Assembly (NCBI RefSeq): GCF_000239275.1
Contig: NZ_JH417574.1
Coordinates: 55,111-117,578, forward strand
From: Megasphaera geminata F0357
Lineage (GTDB): Bacteria; Bacillota; Negativicutes; Veillonellales; Megasphaeraceae
Reading direction: 5' to 3'
DNA length: 62,468 nt
The position numbers and the translations under genes are program-made. Shown here piece after piece: positions 47,551 through 56,580 of the stretch. Numbering within the stretch: the first letter of the stretch is position 1; each line of letters begins with the position of its first letter. The notes below the pieces were generated by a model, which was given only the letters and a program-made list of their open reading frames with translations, searched no databases and had not been told where the DNA came from.

Positions 47551-47610
47551 CGGCCTTGTTTTGCCGGTACGGCTATGATATAATTTACAGAGAATTTCCA
47601 TATGTACTCA

Positions 47611-47794
47611 TAGTCTTTGAGGCAAGGTGAGAAAGCACTGCTTTCAAGTCCTGACCGGCGGTGACAGTCCGCGAGCCCTGAGGGGCTGAACCGGTGTGAA
47701 CCCGGTACCGACAGTAACAGTCTGGATGAAAAAGACATCCTTTTTTACGGCAATGCAACTAAAGGCTATTGGTTTATGTACCGATAGCCTTTTC
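47611..47794 (+). ncRNA. FMN (RFN) riboswitch of the rib operon
   Basis: The conserved RFN blocks are present: GAGGCAAGGTGAGAAAGC, CCTGACCGGCGGTGACAGTCCGCGAGCC, GGGCTGAACCGGTGTGAACCCGGTACCGACAGT and AGTCTGGATG. P1 can form between GTCTTT (47613-47618) and AAAGAC (47730-47736 region). A terminator hairpin AAAGGCTATTGGT/ACCGATAGCCTTTT (47761-47793) follows 35 bases before ribD. FMN binding should terminate transcription. Confidence 0.94.
47761..47794 (+). terminator. Riboswitch-controlled terminator before ribD
   Basis: Long A/G-C stem AAAGGCTATTGGT / ACCGATAGCCTTT with a six-base loop and TTTC tail; expression platform of the FMN riboswitch. Confidence 0.85.
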
Positions 47795-47819
47795 ACATGA
47801 TCGAAAGAGGTGAAATCCG

Positions 47820-48956
47820 TTGGATGAAGCTGCATATATGGAAGAAGCCCTTGCGCTGGCACGGATGGGGCTGGGCTATACATCGCCGAACCCTTCGGTC
47901 GGGTGCGTTATCGTCAAGGACGGCGAAATTGTCGGCCGCGGCTACCATCACCGCGCGGGCACGCCTCACGCGGAAGTCTGGGCTCTGCGCGAAGCGGGGG
48001 AGCGCGCCGCAGGTTCCACGGTTTACGTAACCTTGGAACCGTGCGCTCATTACGGCAGAACGCCGCCATGTGCGCGGGCATTGGTCAAAGCGGGTGTCGC
48101 CAAGGTCGTCTGCGCAATGCTGGACCCCAATCCGCTGGTAGCCGGCAAGGGCGCCGCAATTTTACGCAATGCCGGCATCCCCGTCATCGTCGGCCTGCTG
48201 TCGGGGAAAGCGATCAAAATTAATGAAGTATTCATCAAGAACATGATTACGCAGCAACCCTTTATTGCCGTCAAGCTGGCGCAGAGCCTCGACGGCGTAA
48301 CGGCGTCCCGGACAGGCAAATCGAAATGGATCACCAATGATTGGGCACGTAAGCGGGGCTATTATTTACGCTCTCTCTATGACGCCATCCTTGTCGGTAT
48401 CAACACGGTTGAAGCGGATAACCCCTTGTTGACGAGCCGTACCGTTCGTGAAGGCCATGACGCGCCGCACCAACCGTTCCGCATCATTTTGGATTCTACG
48501 GGGCGTATTGACCTGCAGGCCTTGCTGGTAACGGACAAACAGGCCCGAACGATGGTCATTACGACAAAACATTGCCCCGTTGAAAAAAAGGAAGCCCTGG
48601 AGCGGGCCGGCGTGGAAGTGCTGGTCGCCCCTCTTCGTGATGACGACAGGGTGGATTTGCCGGCCATGGTACATACGCTGTATGAAAAGGGGATTCACAG
48701 CATCCTCGTCGAAGGCGGCAGTACCGTACAGGGAACCTTTTTCGACAGTAATCTTGTCGATAAAATATATGCCTTTATCGGGGCTAAAGTTATCGGCGGC
48801 GTTGATTCCAAGACCTCTGTCGGCGGCCTGGGCGCCGATGATTTGTCGGAAAGCGTCACCCTTGATTACGAAACGGCCGAAATCCACGATAACAACGTGT
48901 ATATCGAGGCATACAACAGGAACAGGGAGGGCGCGTATGTTCACTGGAATCATTGA
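47820..48956 (+). CDS. ribD: RibD: riboflavin-specific deaminase/reductase
   Basis: A 378-residue bifunctional enzyme for the second and third steps of the pyrimidine branch of riboflavin synthesis. The N-terminal deaminase has the zinc motif HAE and PCAHYGRTPPC. The C-terminal reductase domain has FIAVKLAQSLDGVTA, VEADNPLLT and LVEGGSTVQG. The start is TTG 47820 with GAGG nine bases upstream; the nearby ATG at 47824 is out of frame. Controlled by the FMN riboswitch. Confidence 0.94.
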   Translation: MDEAAYMEEALALARMGLGYTSPNPSVGCVIVKDGEIVGRGYHHRAGTPHAEVWALREAGERAAGSTVYVTLEPCAHYGRTPPCARALVKAGVAKVVCAMLDPNPLVAGKGAAILRNAGIPVIVGLLSGKAIKINEVFIKNMITQQPFIAVKLAQSLDGVTASRTGKSKWITNDWARKRGYYLRSLYDAILVGINTVEADNPLLTSRTVREGHDAPHQPFRIILDSTGRIDLQALLVTDKQARTMVITTKHCPVEKKEALERAGVEVLVAPLRDDDRVDLPAMVHTLYEKGIHSILVEGGSTVQGTFFDSNLVDKIYAFIGAKVIGGVDSKTSVGGLGADDLSESVTLDYETAEIHDNNVYIEAYNRNREGAYVHWNH

Positions 48957-49578
48957 AGAACTGGGAACGATCGGCACAATGGACAGACGGCCCGATTCGA
49001 TGCGCCTGACCGTGTTTGCCGATACGGTATTGGCCGGCACAAGGACGGGCGACAGCATAGCCGTAAACGGCGTATGCCTGACCGTGACGGCTATGACCGA
49101 CGCTTCGTTTTGTGCCGACGTGATGCATGAAACGATACGCCGCTCCTCTTTCAAAGATATCCGCAGCGGCTCCAGGGTCAATCTTGAACGGGCCGTGCAA
49201 ATGGGCGGACGTATGGGCGGCCATATCGTAAGCGGCCATATCGACGGCACGGGGACGATTTCCCGCATTGACAAAGACGGTATAGCTCAGGTGTATCATA
49301 TCGGCGCGGCGCCGGAACTGCTTGAATATATCGTGGAGAAAGGCTCCGTCGCCATCGACGGCATCAGTCTTACCGTCGTCGCCGTCACGAACAGGGAGTT
49401 TTCCGTTTCCGTCATTCCCCATACACTGGGAAATACGACGCTTACGGAAAAACAGACGGGCACCTGTGTCAATTTGGAGACCGATATTGTCGGTAAATAT
49501 GTAAAAAAATTTACAGGCCCCCATGAGGGAAAAAGCGGCTCCCTTTCATGGGATATGCTTTTGGAAAACGGGTTTTAA
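48937..49578 (+). CDS. ribE: Riboflavin synthase alpha subunit
   Basis: A 213-residue synthase that dismutates two 6,7-dimethyl-8-ribityllumazine molecules. It contains the two repeated lumazine-binding domains: MFTGIIEELG with GDSIAVNGVCLTVT, and GHIVSGHIDGTG with GSVAIDGISLTVV. ATG 48937 follows AGGGAGG and lies 20 bases inside ribD. The usual ribBA between ribE and ribH is missing. Confidence 0.95.
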   Translation: MFTGIIEELGTIGTMDRRPDSMRLTVFADTVLAGTRTGDSIAVNGVCLTVTAMTDASFCADVMHETIRRSSFKDIRSGSRVNLERAVQMGGRMGGHIVSGHIDGTGTISRIDKDGIAQVYHIGAAPELLEYIVEKGSVAIDGISLTVVAVTNREFSVSVIPHTLGNTTLTEKQTGTCVNLETDIVGKYVKKFTGPHEGKSGSLSWDMLLENGF

Positions 49579-49607
49579 TCATACTGTACGGATAGGAGTG
49601 TTTATTC

Positions 49608-50072
49608 ATGGCACATATTAAAGAAGGTCAACTGCTCGGTGCGGGTCTCCGCGTAGGCATTGTGGTGGCGCGTTTCAACGAATTTATCGGCAGCCGTCTC
49701 CTCGGCGGCGCATACGACGCCCTGCACCGCCACGGTGTAAACGATGATGATATTACGACGGCATGGGTCCCCGGCGCTTTCGAAATCCCGCTGGCCGCGC
49801 AGAAGATGGCCCAATCGGGCGCATACGACGCCGTCATCTGCCTCGGCGCCGTTATCCGCGGCGCGACGAGCCATTATGATCTCGTCTGCAACGAAGTGGC
49901 CAAGGGCGTGGCCCAGATCTCCCTGCATACGGGAGTTCCCGTCCTCTTCGGCATCGTTACAACGGAAAATATCGAACAGGCCGTTGAACGGGCAGGTACG
50001 AAAGCCGGCAATAAAGGCTTTGATGTTGCCGCGGCCGCTATTGAAATGGCAAACTTATTAAAAGAAATGTAA
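49608..50072 (+). CDS. ribH: 6,7-dimethyl-8-ribityllumazine synthase
   Basis: A 154-residue enzyme forming the lumazine ring. It shows [53 protein letters not shown] and [12 protein letters not shown]. It ends the rib operon, followed by the terminator at 50093-50126. Confidence 0.96.
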   Translation: MAHIKEGQLLGAGLRVGIVVARFNEFIGSRLLGGAYDALHRHGVNDDDITTAWVPGAFEIPLAAQKMAQSGAYDAVICLGAVIRGATSHYDLVCNEVAKGVAQISLHTGVPVLFGIVTTENIEQAVERAGTKAGNKGFDVAAAAIEMANLLKEM

Positions 50073-50092
50073 CCCCTGTCCCAAAATTCGGG

Positions 50093-50126
50093 AAGACTCC
50101 CTGTATCTGTACGGCGGGAGTCTTTC
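50093..50126 (+). terminator. Terminator after ribH
   Basis: AGACTCCC / GGGAGTCT stem and TTTC tail. Confidence 0.85.
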
Positions 50127-50175
50127 TTGCGTACACGACCGGATAAATATAACGGCATAGGAGGAACACTCATTC

Positions 50176-50880
50176 ATGAGCATTCATATCGAGGCACAGG
50201 CCGGTGCGATAGCGGACAGGATTTTATTGCCCGGCGACCCTTTGCGGGCCAAATATATTGCAGAAAATTTTTTGGAAGACGCCGTCTGTTACAATACGGT
50301 GCGCAACATATTCGGATATACGGGGATGTACAGGGGTGAACGTATATCCGTGCAGGGAACGGGCATGGGTATACCGTCAATTTCCATCTACGCTACGGAA
50401 CTGATGCGCGACTATGGCGTGCGCACCTTGATCCGCGTCGGTACATGCGGCGCCATGAACCGGGAGCTGGACATCGGCGACGTTCTCATCGCACAGGGTG
50501 CGACGACCGATTCCTCCCTTATCCGGAATATTTTCGGGGCTTCCATAAACTATGCGCCCCTCGGTGATTTCGGACTCTTATGCAAGGCGTATACCGCAGC
50601 CGGAGCGCGGCGTATTCCCGTAAAAGTCGGCAATATCATTTCTGTCGACCGGTTCTACGATGATGAAATCGATAACGATAAATTAAGAGAGTACGGCATC
50701 CTGGCCGTAGAAATGGAAACGGCCGCGCTGTATACGCTGGGCGCCAAATACGGGGCAAAATGCCTGGGTATTTTTACGGTCAGTGACCACTTGCTCACCG
50801 GCGCGAGGGCAAGCGCCGAAGCACGGCAGACCGGATTTAACGACATGGTGACCGTTGCATTGGAAACGGCAATACAATAA
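50176..50880 (+). CDS. deoD: DeoD-type purine nucleoside phosphorylase
   Basis: A 234-residue hexameric-type PNP that cleaves purine nucleosides to bases. Motifs include ILLPGDPLRAKYIAENFLED, GTGMGIPSISIYATELM, VGTCGAM and AVEMETAALYTLGAKYG. AGGAGG precedes the ATG. It may salvage adenosine and inosine linked to SAH turnover in the neighbouring MTA/SAH block. Confidence 0.95.
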   Translation: MSIHIEAQAGAIADRILLPGDPLRAKYIAENFLEDAVCYNTVRNIFGYTGMYRGERISVQGTGMGIPSISIYATELMRDYGVRTLIRVGTCGAMNRELDIGDVLIAQGATTDSSLIRNIFGASINYAPLGDFGLLCKAYTAAGARRIPVKVGNIISVDRFYDDEIDNDKLREYGILAVEMETAALYTLGAKYGAKCLGIFTVSDHLLTGARASAEARQTGFNDMVTVALETAIQ

Positions 50881-51044
50881 AAGCCCGGAGAAACGGTGCA
50901 CGCCCCGCATGTACCGAAATATGCCGTCCCCCTTTCGGCAGGGGGGCTATACCTGAGCGGCAGAATTGACGGTTCTGCAAGGATTATAAGGACAGCCGGC
51001 CGCGAAGACCGGTCAACGGGCTGTTTCCCGGAAATGAGGATTGC
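50881..51044 (+). other. 164-base leader before hslO with several hairpins
   Basis: No gene and no clear riboswitch seen. It contains GC-rich inverted repeats: a stem over CCGTCCCCCTTT/CAGGGGGG near 50923-50949, GCAGAA/TTCTGC near 50960-50980, and ACAGCC/GGGCTGT around 50992-51026. There is no T run after the last hairpin. Confidence 0.4.
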
Positions 51045-51944
51045 ATGGAATACAGAGACAGTATCGTTCATTATACGAGCGATGAAAATATCCGCCTTGC
51101 CGTCGCCGTAACCAGAGACTGCGTCGAAACGGCGCGGCAGCGGCATACGCTGGCCCCCGTGGCCTGTGCGGCCTTAGGCCGGACGATGACGGGCGCCCTG
51201 CTTCTGGCAGGCGATTATAAAAACCGCGAAGGCGTGACGATCCGCATCGACGGCAAAGGCCCTCTGGGCGTCATTCACGTCGACGCCTTCAACTCGAACC
51301 GGGTACGCGGGTATGTGGACCATCCCGTTATCGACCTGCCGTTGGCCTCTAACGGGAAATTGGACGTCCGCACGGCCGTAGGTACGGACGGGGAAGTGAC
51401 GGTAACACGCTTTACGCCCGAAAAAACGACCTATACGAGCCGCTCGCCCGTCGTATCGGGGGAGATCGCGGAAGATCTGGCGTATTATCTGTATACGTCC
51501 GAACAGATACCGGCGACGATCAGCCTCGGCGTTCTCGTCGACCGCGATTATTCCGTCGCCGCGTCGGGAGGGTTCCTTGTACAGGCGCTGCCGGGCGCTG
51601 CGGACGACGATTTGGCAAAAATAGAAGAGAACATTAAAAAAATCGGCCCGATCACGGCTTATCTGACGAAACATACAAACGGAGAAGGACTGGCCGAAAC
51701 CGTTATGGCCGGCTTTCACTGCAAAGAGATCTTCCGCCGGCCCCTGTACTGGCGCTGCACCTGTTCACTTGCACGCATAGAAAATGTGCTCCTTTCACTG
51801 CGGGAGGAAGACAAAAAAGATCTTCTGACGGATCCTCAGGTGGAAATGACCTGCCACTATTGCGGTACAAAATACGTAATCAGTCATGATGAACTGGAAG
51901 CCCTGTTTGCGGCAGGAAAAAAAACGGTCCGAAAACGATACTAA
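51045..51944 (+). CDS. hslO: Redox-regulated chaperone Hsp33
   Basis: A 299-residue chaperone activated by oxidation. The C-terminal zinc switch is visible as RCTCSLARI and CHYCGTKY (CxC...CxxC). ATG 51045 starts MEYRDSIVHYTSDENIRLAVAV. The mtnP gene follows by 12 bases, so it may be co-transcribed with the MTA/SAH block. Confidence 0.95.
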   Translation: MEYRDSIVHYTSDENIRLAVAVTRDCVETARQRHTLAPVACAALGRTMTGALLLAGDYKNREGVTIRIDGKGPLGVIHVDAFNSNRVRGYVDHPVIDLPLASNGKLDVRTAVGTDGEVTVTRFTPEKTTYTSRSPVVSGEIAEDLAYYLYTSEQIPATISLGVLVDRDYSVAASGGFLVQALPGAADDDLAKIEENIKKIGPITAYLTKHTNGEGLAETVMAGFHCKEIFRRPLYWRCTCSLARIENVLLSLREEDKKDLLTDPQVEMTCHYCGTKYVISHDELEALFAAGKKTVRKRY

Positions 51945-51956
51945 GGAGTGATCCCT

Positions 51957-52748
51957 GTGAGTCTGATTGCTATCATCGGCGGTACGGGCGTCTGCGACGT
52001 GAAAATGTTGAACAATGTACGGCAGGAACGTTTGCCCACTTTCTACGGCATGATCCATTATTTACGCGGTACATACGGCAGTAAGGAAATCATTTTCTTA
52101 CCCCGTCACGGCAAGGCCCATTCCATCCCGCCTCACCTGATTAATTACAGAGCGAATATACTCGGCTTAAAAAAGCTCGGTGTCACGGCCGTTTTTTCGA
52201 CAACTGCCGTCGGCACCATGACGAGAAAATATAAACCGGGTGATTTTGTCCTGCCCGATCAATTTATCGATTTCACTCATTCCCGGCATGAATCCTTCTT
52301 TGACGGCGGGGCCAACGGCGTAGTGCACGTCGATATGACGACGCCGTACTGCCCGAAAGTGCGCGAAGCCGTCTGCAAAGCCGCCGCCGCATTGAAGTAT
52401 CCCGTTCATAACGGCGGCACGTATGCCTGCACGGAAGGGCCGCGTTTCGAAACGCCTGCGGAAATTAAGATGCTGAGCCGCCTCGGCGGCGACCTCGTCG
52501 GCATGACGACCGTACCGGAAGTATGCCTGGCCAAAGAAGCGGAACTTTGTTACGCTACCGTTTCGATGATTACCAACTACGCTGCCGGCGTTTCCGAACA
52601 GGTCCAAACACATGCGGAGGTCAACGAATGTATGGAAGATAATGCCAAGCGCATTCAAACCCTGTTAATGCGCGCCATTGAGTTATACGGGGACGACGAT
52701 TGTCCTTGCCGCCACGTCTTGGCGGAGTACGGCGGGTTTAAAGCATAA
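51957..52748 (+). CDS. mtnP: Methylthioadenosine phosphorylase family
   Basis: A 263-residue purine-nucleoside phosphorylase of the MTAP/MTIP family. It begins SLIAIIGGTGVCDV and has PRHGKAHSIPPHLINYRANI, TACTEGPRFETPAEI and MTTVPEVCLAKEAELCYATV. MTAP splits 5'-methylthioadenosine into adenine and MTR-1-P. A 6-oxo-preferring (MTI) variant cannot be excluded, particularly with the deaminase nearby. GTG 51957 is chosen because AAGGAG ends eight bases upstream; GTG 51948 overlaps the ribosome site. Confidence 0.92.
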   Translation: MSLIAIIGGTGVCDVKMLNNVRQERLPTFYGMIHYLRGTYGSKEIIFLPRHGKAHSIPPHLINYRANILGLKKLGVTAVFSTTAVGTMTRKYKPGDFVLPDQFIDFTHSRHESFFDGGANGVVHVDMTTPYCPKVREAVCKAAAALKYPVHNGGTYACTEGPRFETPAEIKMLSRLGGDLVGMTTVPEVCLAKEAELCYATVSMITNYAAGVSEQVQTHAEVNECMEDNAKRIQTLLMRAIELYGDDDCPCRHVLAEYGGFKA

Positions 52749-53812
52749 TGAAGACACTTGAATGGCGCCGTAACGAATTGATCATATTGGATCAGACGAA
52801 ATTGCCGGCAGAAGAAACATACCGCCGCTGTACATCCTGGCAGGACGTAAAAGACGCAATTTCCGTCCTCGCCGTGAGAGGCGCTCCCGCAATCGGCGTG
52901 GCCGCCGCTTACGGCCTCGTTTTAGGGGCGTCGGAATTGCTGCGCCGCAAAATCACGGATACCGCCGTCTTCTCGGCCGGTCTGGCAACCGTTGCCGCAG
53001 CCCTTGACGCGGCGCGTCCTACGGCGGTAAACCTGCACTGGGCGTTAACACGCATGCTGAAGACGGCCGAAAAAGAACTGGCCGCGGGAAAGAGCAGCGC
53101 GGCAATTACGCTTGCTCTCGAAAGGGAAGCCGTAACGCTTCATGCGAAGGACATAGAGATCAACAGGTCCATATCCGCATACGGCGCAGCGGCGATTATC
53201 ATGCAAAAGGGAGCAAAAAAACTGACCGTCCTCACTCACTGTAATGCCGGCGCCCTGGCAACGGCCGATATCGGGACGGCCCTGGGCGTTATTCGCGCCC
53301 TTCATAAACGCGGCCTCATTGAACGCGTTTATGCGGATGAAACGCGGCCGTTGCTGCAGGGCGCGCGCCTGACCGTAACGGAACTTAAAGCCGACGGGAT
53401 TCCTGTAACCCTGATAACGGACAGCACGGCCGGCTGGGTAATGAAAACCGGAAGGGTGGACGCGGTTATCGTCGGCGCGGACAGGATTACGGCAAACGGG
53501 GATACGGCCAATAAAATCGGCACATACAGCGTTTCCGTCCTGGCCAAAGAACACAGGATACCCTTTTATGTAGCCGCCCCCCTATCCACCTTTGATCTGT
53601 CCATGACAAAAGGCGAAGAAATACCTATTGAAGAACGGCATCATGATGAAGTGCGAAGGCTGCGGGACGTACAGCTCGCGTTAGCCGACGCGGATGTCTT
53701 CAATCCCGCCTTCGACGTAACGCCGCATCAAAATATTGAAGCTATCTTTACGGAAAAAGGGACGATAGAAAAACCGTCCGAAACAACTGTTTCCGCATTT
53801 TTCAGAACATAG
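52748..53812 (+). CDS. mtnA: Methylthioribose-1-phosphate isomerase
   Basis: A 354-residue eIF2B-like isomerase turning MTR-1-P into MTRu-1-P. It has VRGAPAIGVAAAYGL, LTHCNAGALAT, DETRPLLQGARLT and VGADRITANGDTANKIGTYS. It overlaps mtnP by one base. Later methionine-salvage genes (mtnB, C, D, E) are not adjacent. Confidence 0.95.
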   Translation: MKTLEWRRNELIILDQTKLPAEETYRRCTSWQDVKDAISVLAVRGAPAIGVAAAYGLVLGASELLRRKITDTAVFSAGLATVAAALDAARPTAVNLHWALTRMLKTAEKELAAGKSSAAITLALEREAVTLHAKDIEINRSISAYGAAAIIMQKGAKKLTVLTHCNAGALATADIGTALGVIRALHKRGLIERVYADETRPLLQGARLTVTELKADGIPVTLITDSTAGWVMKTGRVDAVIVGADRITANGDTANKIGTYSVSVLAKEHRIPFYVAAPLSTFDLSMTKGEEIPIEERHHDEVRRLRDVQLALADADVFNPAFDVTPHQNIEAIFTEKGTIEKPSETTVSAFFRT

Positions 53813-53824
53813 AAAGGAGCCCGT

Positions 53825-55066
53825 ATGCTTTCCCTTATTCACGACATCGGCGCCGCTCCGGGCGGCCATAAAAAAATTTCCTGGGTCGACCGCTATATGC
53901 CGACCCTGAACGCTATCGGAAGAACCTTGAAAGAGGAACAGACGTTCAAGGGGAAAACCGTAGTCATAAGCGTTCATTTAGAGGCTAAAACGGCGTATCT
54001 GGCAATTGTCCTGCACCGTGCCGGCGCCGACGTCATCGTAACCGGCAGCAATCCGTTATCTACGCAGGACGATATAGCCGCAGCTCTCGTTGACGAAGGC
54101 CTCACGGTTTATGCGACCCACGGTTGTACGGAAGAGGAATATTTTATGTATTTACATAAGGCCCTCGATCACAAACCGCACATTATCATCGATGACGGCG
54201 GCGACCTGGTGCATCTCCTACACACGACGCGTACAGATGCGGCGGAACGGCTGCTCGGCGGAACGGAAGAAACGACGACAGGCGTTGTCAGGCTGCACGG
54301 CCTGGCTAAAGCGGGCGAGTTGAAGTTCCCCATGATAGCGGCCAACGATTCCTATTGCAAATATCTTTTCGATAACCGGTACGGTACGGGCCAGTCTACC
54401 TGGGTCGGCATTATGCGCACAACCAATCTGACCGTTGTCGGTAAAAAAGTGGTTATTGCCGGCTACGGCTGGTGCGGGCGCGGTTGCGCCATGCGCGCAA
54501 AAGGCTTGGGGGCCCATGTCATCGTAACGGAGGTGGATCCCATAAAGGCTATTGAAGCCGTCTTTGACGGCTTTGACGTCATGCCCATGGATAAAGCCGC
54601 CGAAATAGGCGACATATTTGTCACGCTCACCGGCAACAAGGATGTCATCAGAGGCGAACACATGGCGAAGATGAAAGACGGTGCGCTCCTTGCCAACGCG
54701 GGGCACTTCGACGTGGAAATCAATAAGGCCGAATTAAAGGCCCTGTCTGTGCGGCAGTTTGAAGCCCGGCATAATATTGAAGGATTCGAGCTTAAAAACG
54801 GCCATATTATCAATCTCATTGCCGAGGGCCGCCTGGTAAATCTGGCGGCCGCAGACGGCCATCCCGCGGAAATCATGGACCTGTCCTTTGCCGTTCAGGC
54901 ACTGGCAGCCAAATATATTCTCGATAACGCAGGGACATTGGAAAACCGCGTCTACGTCCTGCCCCGTGAGACGGATATCTCCGTAGCGATGATAAAGCTG
55001 CAGTCCATGGGCTATGCCATAGACTCGCTCACCGAAGAACAGCGCGCCTATTTAAATCTGGATTGA
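53825..55066 (+). CDS. ahcY: Adenosylhomocysteinase (SAH hydrolase)
   Basis: A 413-residue NAD-dependent enzyme that splits SAH into homocysteine and adenosine. Conserved segments are GKTVVISVHLEAKTAYL, NPLSTQDDIAAAL, NDSYCKYLFDNRYGTGQS, VIAGYGWCGRGCAMRAKGLGAHVIVTE (NAD loop) and the C-terminal YAID. It lies 12 bases after mtnA and 14 before mtaD; the three form a SAM by-product operon. Confidence 0.96.
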   Translation: MLSLIHDIGAAPGGHKKISWVDRYMPTLNAIGRTLKEEQTFKGKTVVISVHLEAKTAYLAIVLHRAGADVIVTGSNPLSTQDDIAAALVDEGLTVYATHGCTEEEYFMYLHKALDHKPHIIIDDGGDLVHLLHTTRTDAAERLLGGTEETTTGVVRLHGLAKAGELKFPMIAANDSYCKYLFDNRYGTGQSTWVGIMRTTNLTVVGKKVVIAGYGWCGRGCAMRAKGLGAHVIVTEVDPIKAIEAVFDGFDVMPMDKAAEIGDIFVTLTGNKDVIRGEHMAKMKDGALLANAGHFDVEINKAELKALSVRQFEARHNIEGFELKNGHIINLIAEGRLVNLAAADGHPAEIMDLSFAVQALAAKYILDNAGTLENRVYVLPRETDISVAMIKLQSMGYAIDSLTEEQRAYLNLD

Positions 55067-55080
55067 AAAGGGGACATACC

Positions 55081-56367
55081 GTGTCGAAAAAACTGCTGAA
55101 GAATGTTGCGGTATACCGTAACCGCGTAATAGAAGAAGGCCGGAATATTGAAATCACGGACGATCGGATTACCGCATTCCCTACAGATATTGCCGACGTA
55201 ACCGGTTACGCCGAAATCATAGACGGAAAAGGCATGCTGGCAACGCCGGGATTTGTAAACACGCATAATCACATCGCCATGACCGTCTTTCGCAGCTACG
55301 CCGATGATATGCGGCTCATGGATTGGCTGGAAAACAAAATCTGGCCTGCCGAAGCGAAATTGGACGGCAGAACCGTTTATGCGCAAACGCTGCTCGGCAT
55401 TGCGGAAATGCTGCGCTGCGGTACGACGAGCTTTGCGGATATGTACTTTTTTATGGACAACGTGGCCGAAGCCGTCCGCGATTCGGGGATCCGTGCCTGC
55501 CTCAGCCGCGGCCTCACCGGTATTACGCCTAATGCGGCCGAAGCGCTGGCCGAAAACAGAGACTTCTTCATGGACTGGCATAACAGCTGCAACGGCCGTA
55601 TTACGGTCATGTTCGGTCCGCATGCGCCGTACACGTGCCCTGAAGACTATTTGCGCAAAGTAGTCGAAACGGCACGGTCCGTCGGCGCGGAAATCCATAT
55701 GCATCTTTGCGAGACAAAAGGGGAAGTCGAAAACATCCGCAGGCAGTACGGCAAATCCCCTATTGCATGGGCAAATGACGCGGGCGTGTTCGACTGTGGC
55801 TGCCTGGCCGCACATTGCGTCTGGGTCGATGAAGCCGACATAGATATCATGGCGGCAAAAAAGGTCCGCGTCGCCCATAATCCCGGCAGCAACTTAAAGC
55901 TCGCCAGCGGTATTGCGCCGCTCGGCAGAATGCTTGCCAAGGGCATTACCGTGTCCCTGGGCACGGACGGAGCTTCAAGCAACAATAATCTCGATATTTT
56001 AGAAGAAATGCATCTGGCCGCCCTTATACATAAAGCCGACACGCTGGATCCGACCGCAATCCCTGCGGAACGGGCGGTCCGCATGCTTACCGAAGACGGG
56101 GCCAGAGCGCTCGGCTACACGGATATCGGCAAGCTCAAAGAAGGTTATAAAGCGGATATTACGCTTATCGACCGTTCGGGGCTTCACTGGTACCCGCGCA
56201 ACGACACCTTGTCCCTGCTGGCGTACGCGGCTAACAGCATGGACGTAGATACGGTTTTAGTGGACGGGAACATCCTGATGAAACACAAAGAATTCGTAAC
56301 CCTGGATATTGAACGCATCAAAGCGGACGCGGAATACACAAAAAACAGGCTGTTTTCACAACTGTAA
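55081..56367 (+). CDS. mtaD: 5-methylthioadenosine/S-adenosylhomocysteine deaminase
   Basis: A 428-residue amidohydrolase of the TrzN/ATZ type that converts MTA to MTI and SAH to S-inosylhomocysteine. Metal ligands are visible in NTHNHIAMT, HMHLCET, AAHCVWV and GTDGASSNNNLDI. GTG 55081 is chosen (AAAAGGGG 7 bases upstream). A deaminase beside a SAH hydrolase and an MTA phosphorylase gives two routes for both compounds. The terminator at 56370-56414 follows. Confidence 0.94.
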   Translation: MSKKLLKNVAVYRNRVIEEGRNIEITDDRITAFPTDIADVTGYAEIIDGKGMLATPGFVNTHNHIAMTVFRSYADDMRLMDWLENKIWPAEAKLDGRTVYAQTLLGIAEMLRCGTTSFADMYFFMDNVAEAVRDSGIRACLSRGLTGITPNAAEALAENRDFFMDWHNSCNGRITVMFGPHAPYTCPEDYLRKVVETARSVGAEIHMHLCETKGEVENIRRQYGKSPIAWANDAGVFDCGCLAAHCVWVDEADIDIMAAKKVRVAHNPGSNLKLASGIAPLGRMLAKGITVSLGTDGASSNNNLDILEEMHLAALIHKADTLDPTAIPAERAVRMLTEDGARALGYTDIGKLKEGYKADITLIDRSGLHWYPRNDTLSLLAYAANSMDVDTVLVDGNILMKHKEFVTLDIERIKADAEYTKNRLFSQL

Positions 56368-56369
56368 GC

Positions 56370-56414
56370 GAACGGGCATCTTCATGAACATATCATGGAG
56401 GTGCCCGTTTTTTA
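56370..56414 (+). terminator. Terminator after mtaD
   Basis: AACGGGCA ... TGCCCGTT outer stem with CATGA/TCATG inner pairs and a T6 run. Confidence 0.9.
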
Positions 56415-56482
56415 ATATTCCTGTAAATCGATTTTCCGCCTCGTCGCTTCAGGATAAATAGACGCCGTTTTATGACAAAACA

Positions 56483-56512
56483 TGGACTGTATATATAAAT
56501 ATATGTTATAAT
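56483..56512 (+). promoter_or_regulatory. Promoter of the first LytTR gene with motif shared by its paralogue
   Basis: TGGACT (56483-56488), 18-base spacer, perfect TATAAT (56507-56512). The 14-base segment ATATAAATATATGT (56493-56506) fills the spacer end and occurs again, identically, at 60135-60148 before the paralogous gene. Confidence 0.55.
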
Positions 56513-56580
56513 TTAAATAACTAAAATATATTGTACTTATATATCATGTAATGAAGTCGGAATTCACGGGGTAAATCTGT

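Noticed and set aside
50881-51044. A possible riboswitch in the hslO leader
   Set aside because: Hairpins exist but no known conserved aptamer core could be recognised, and no expression platform follows.
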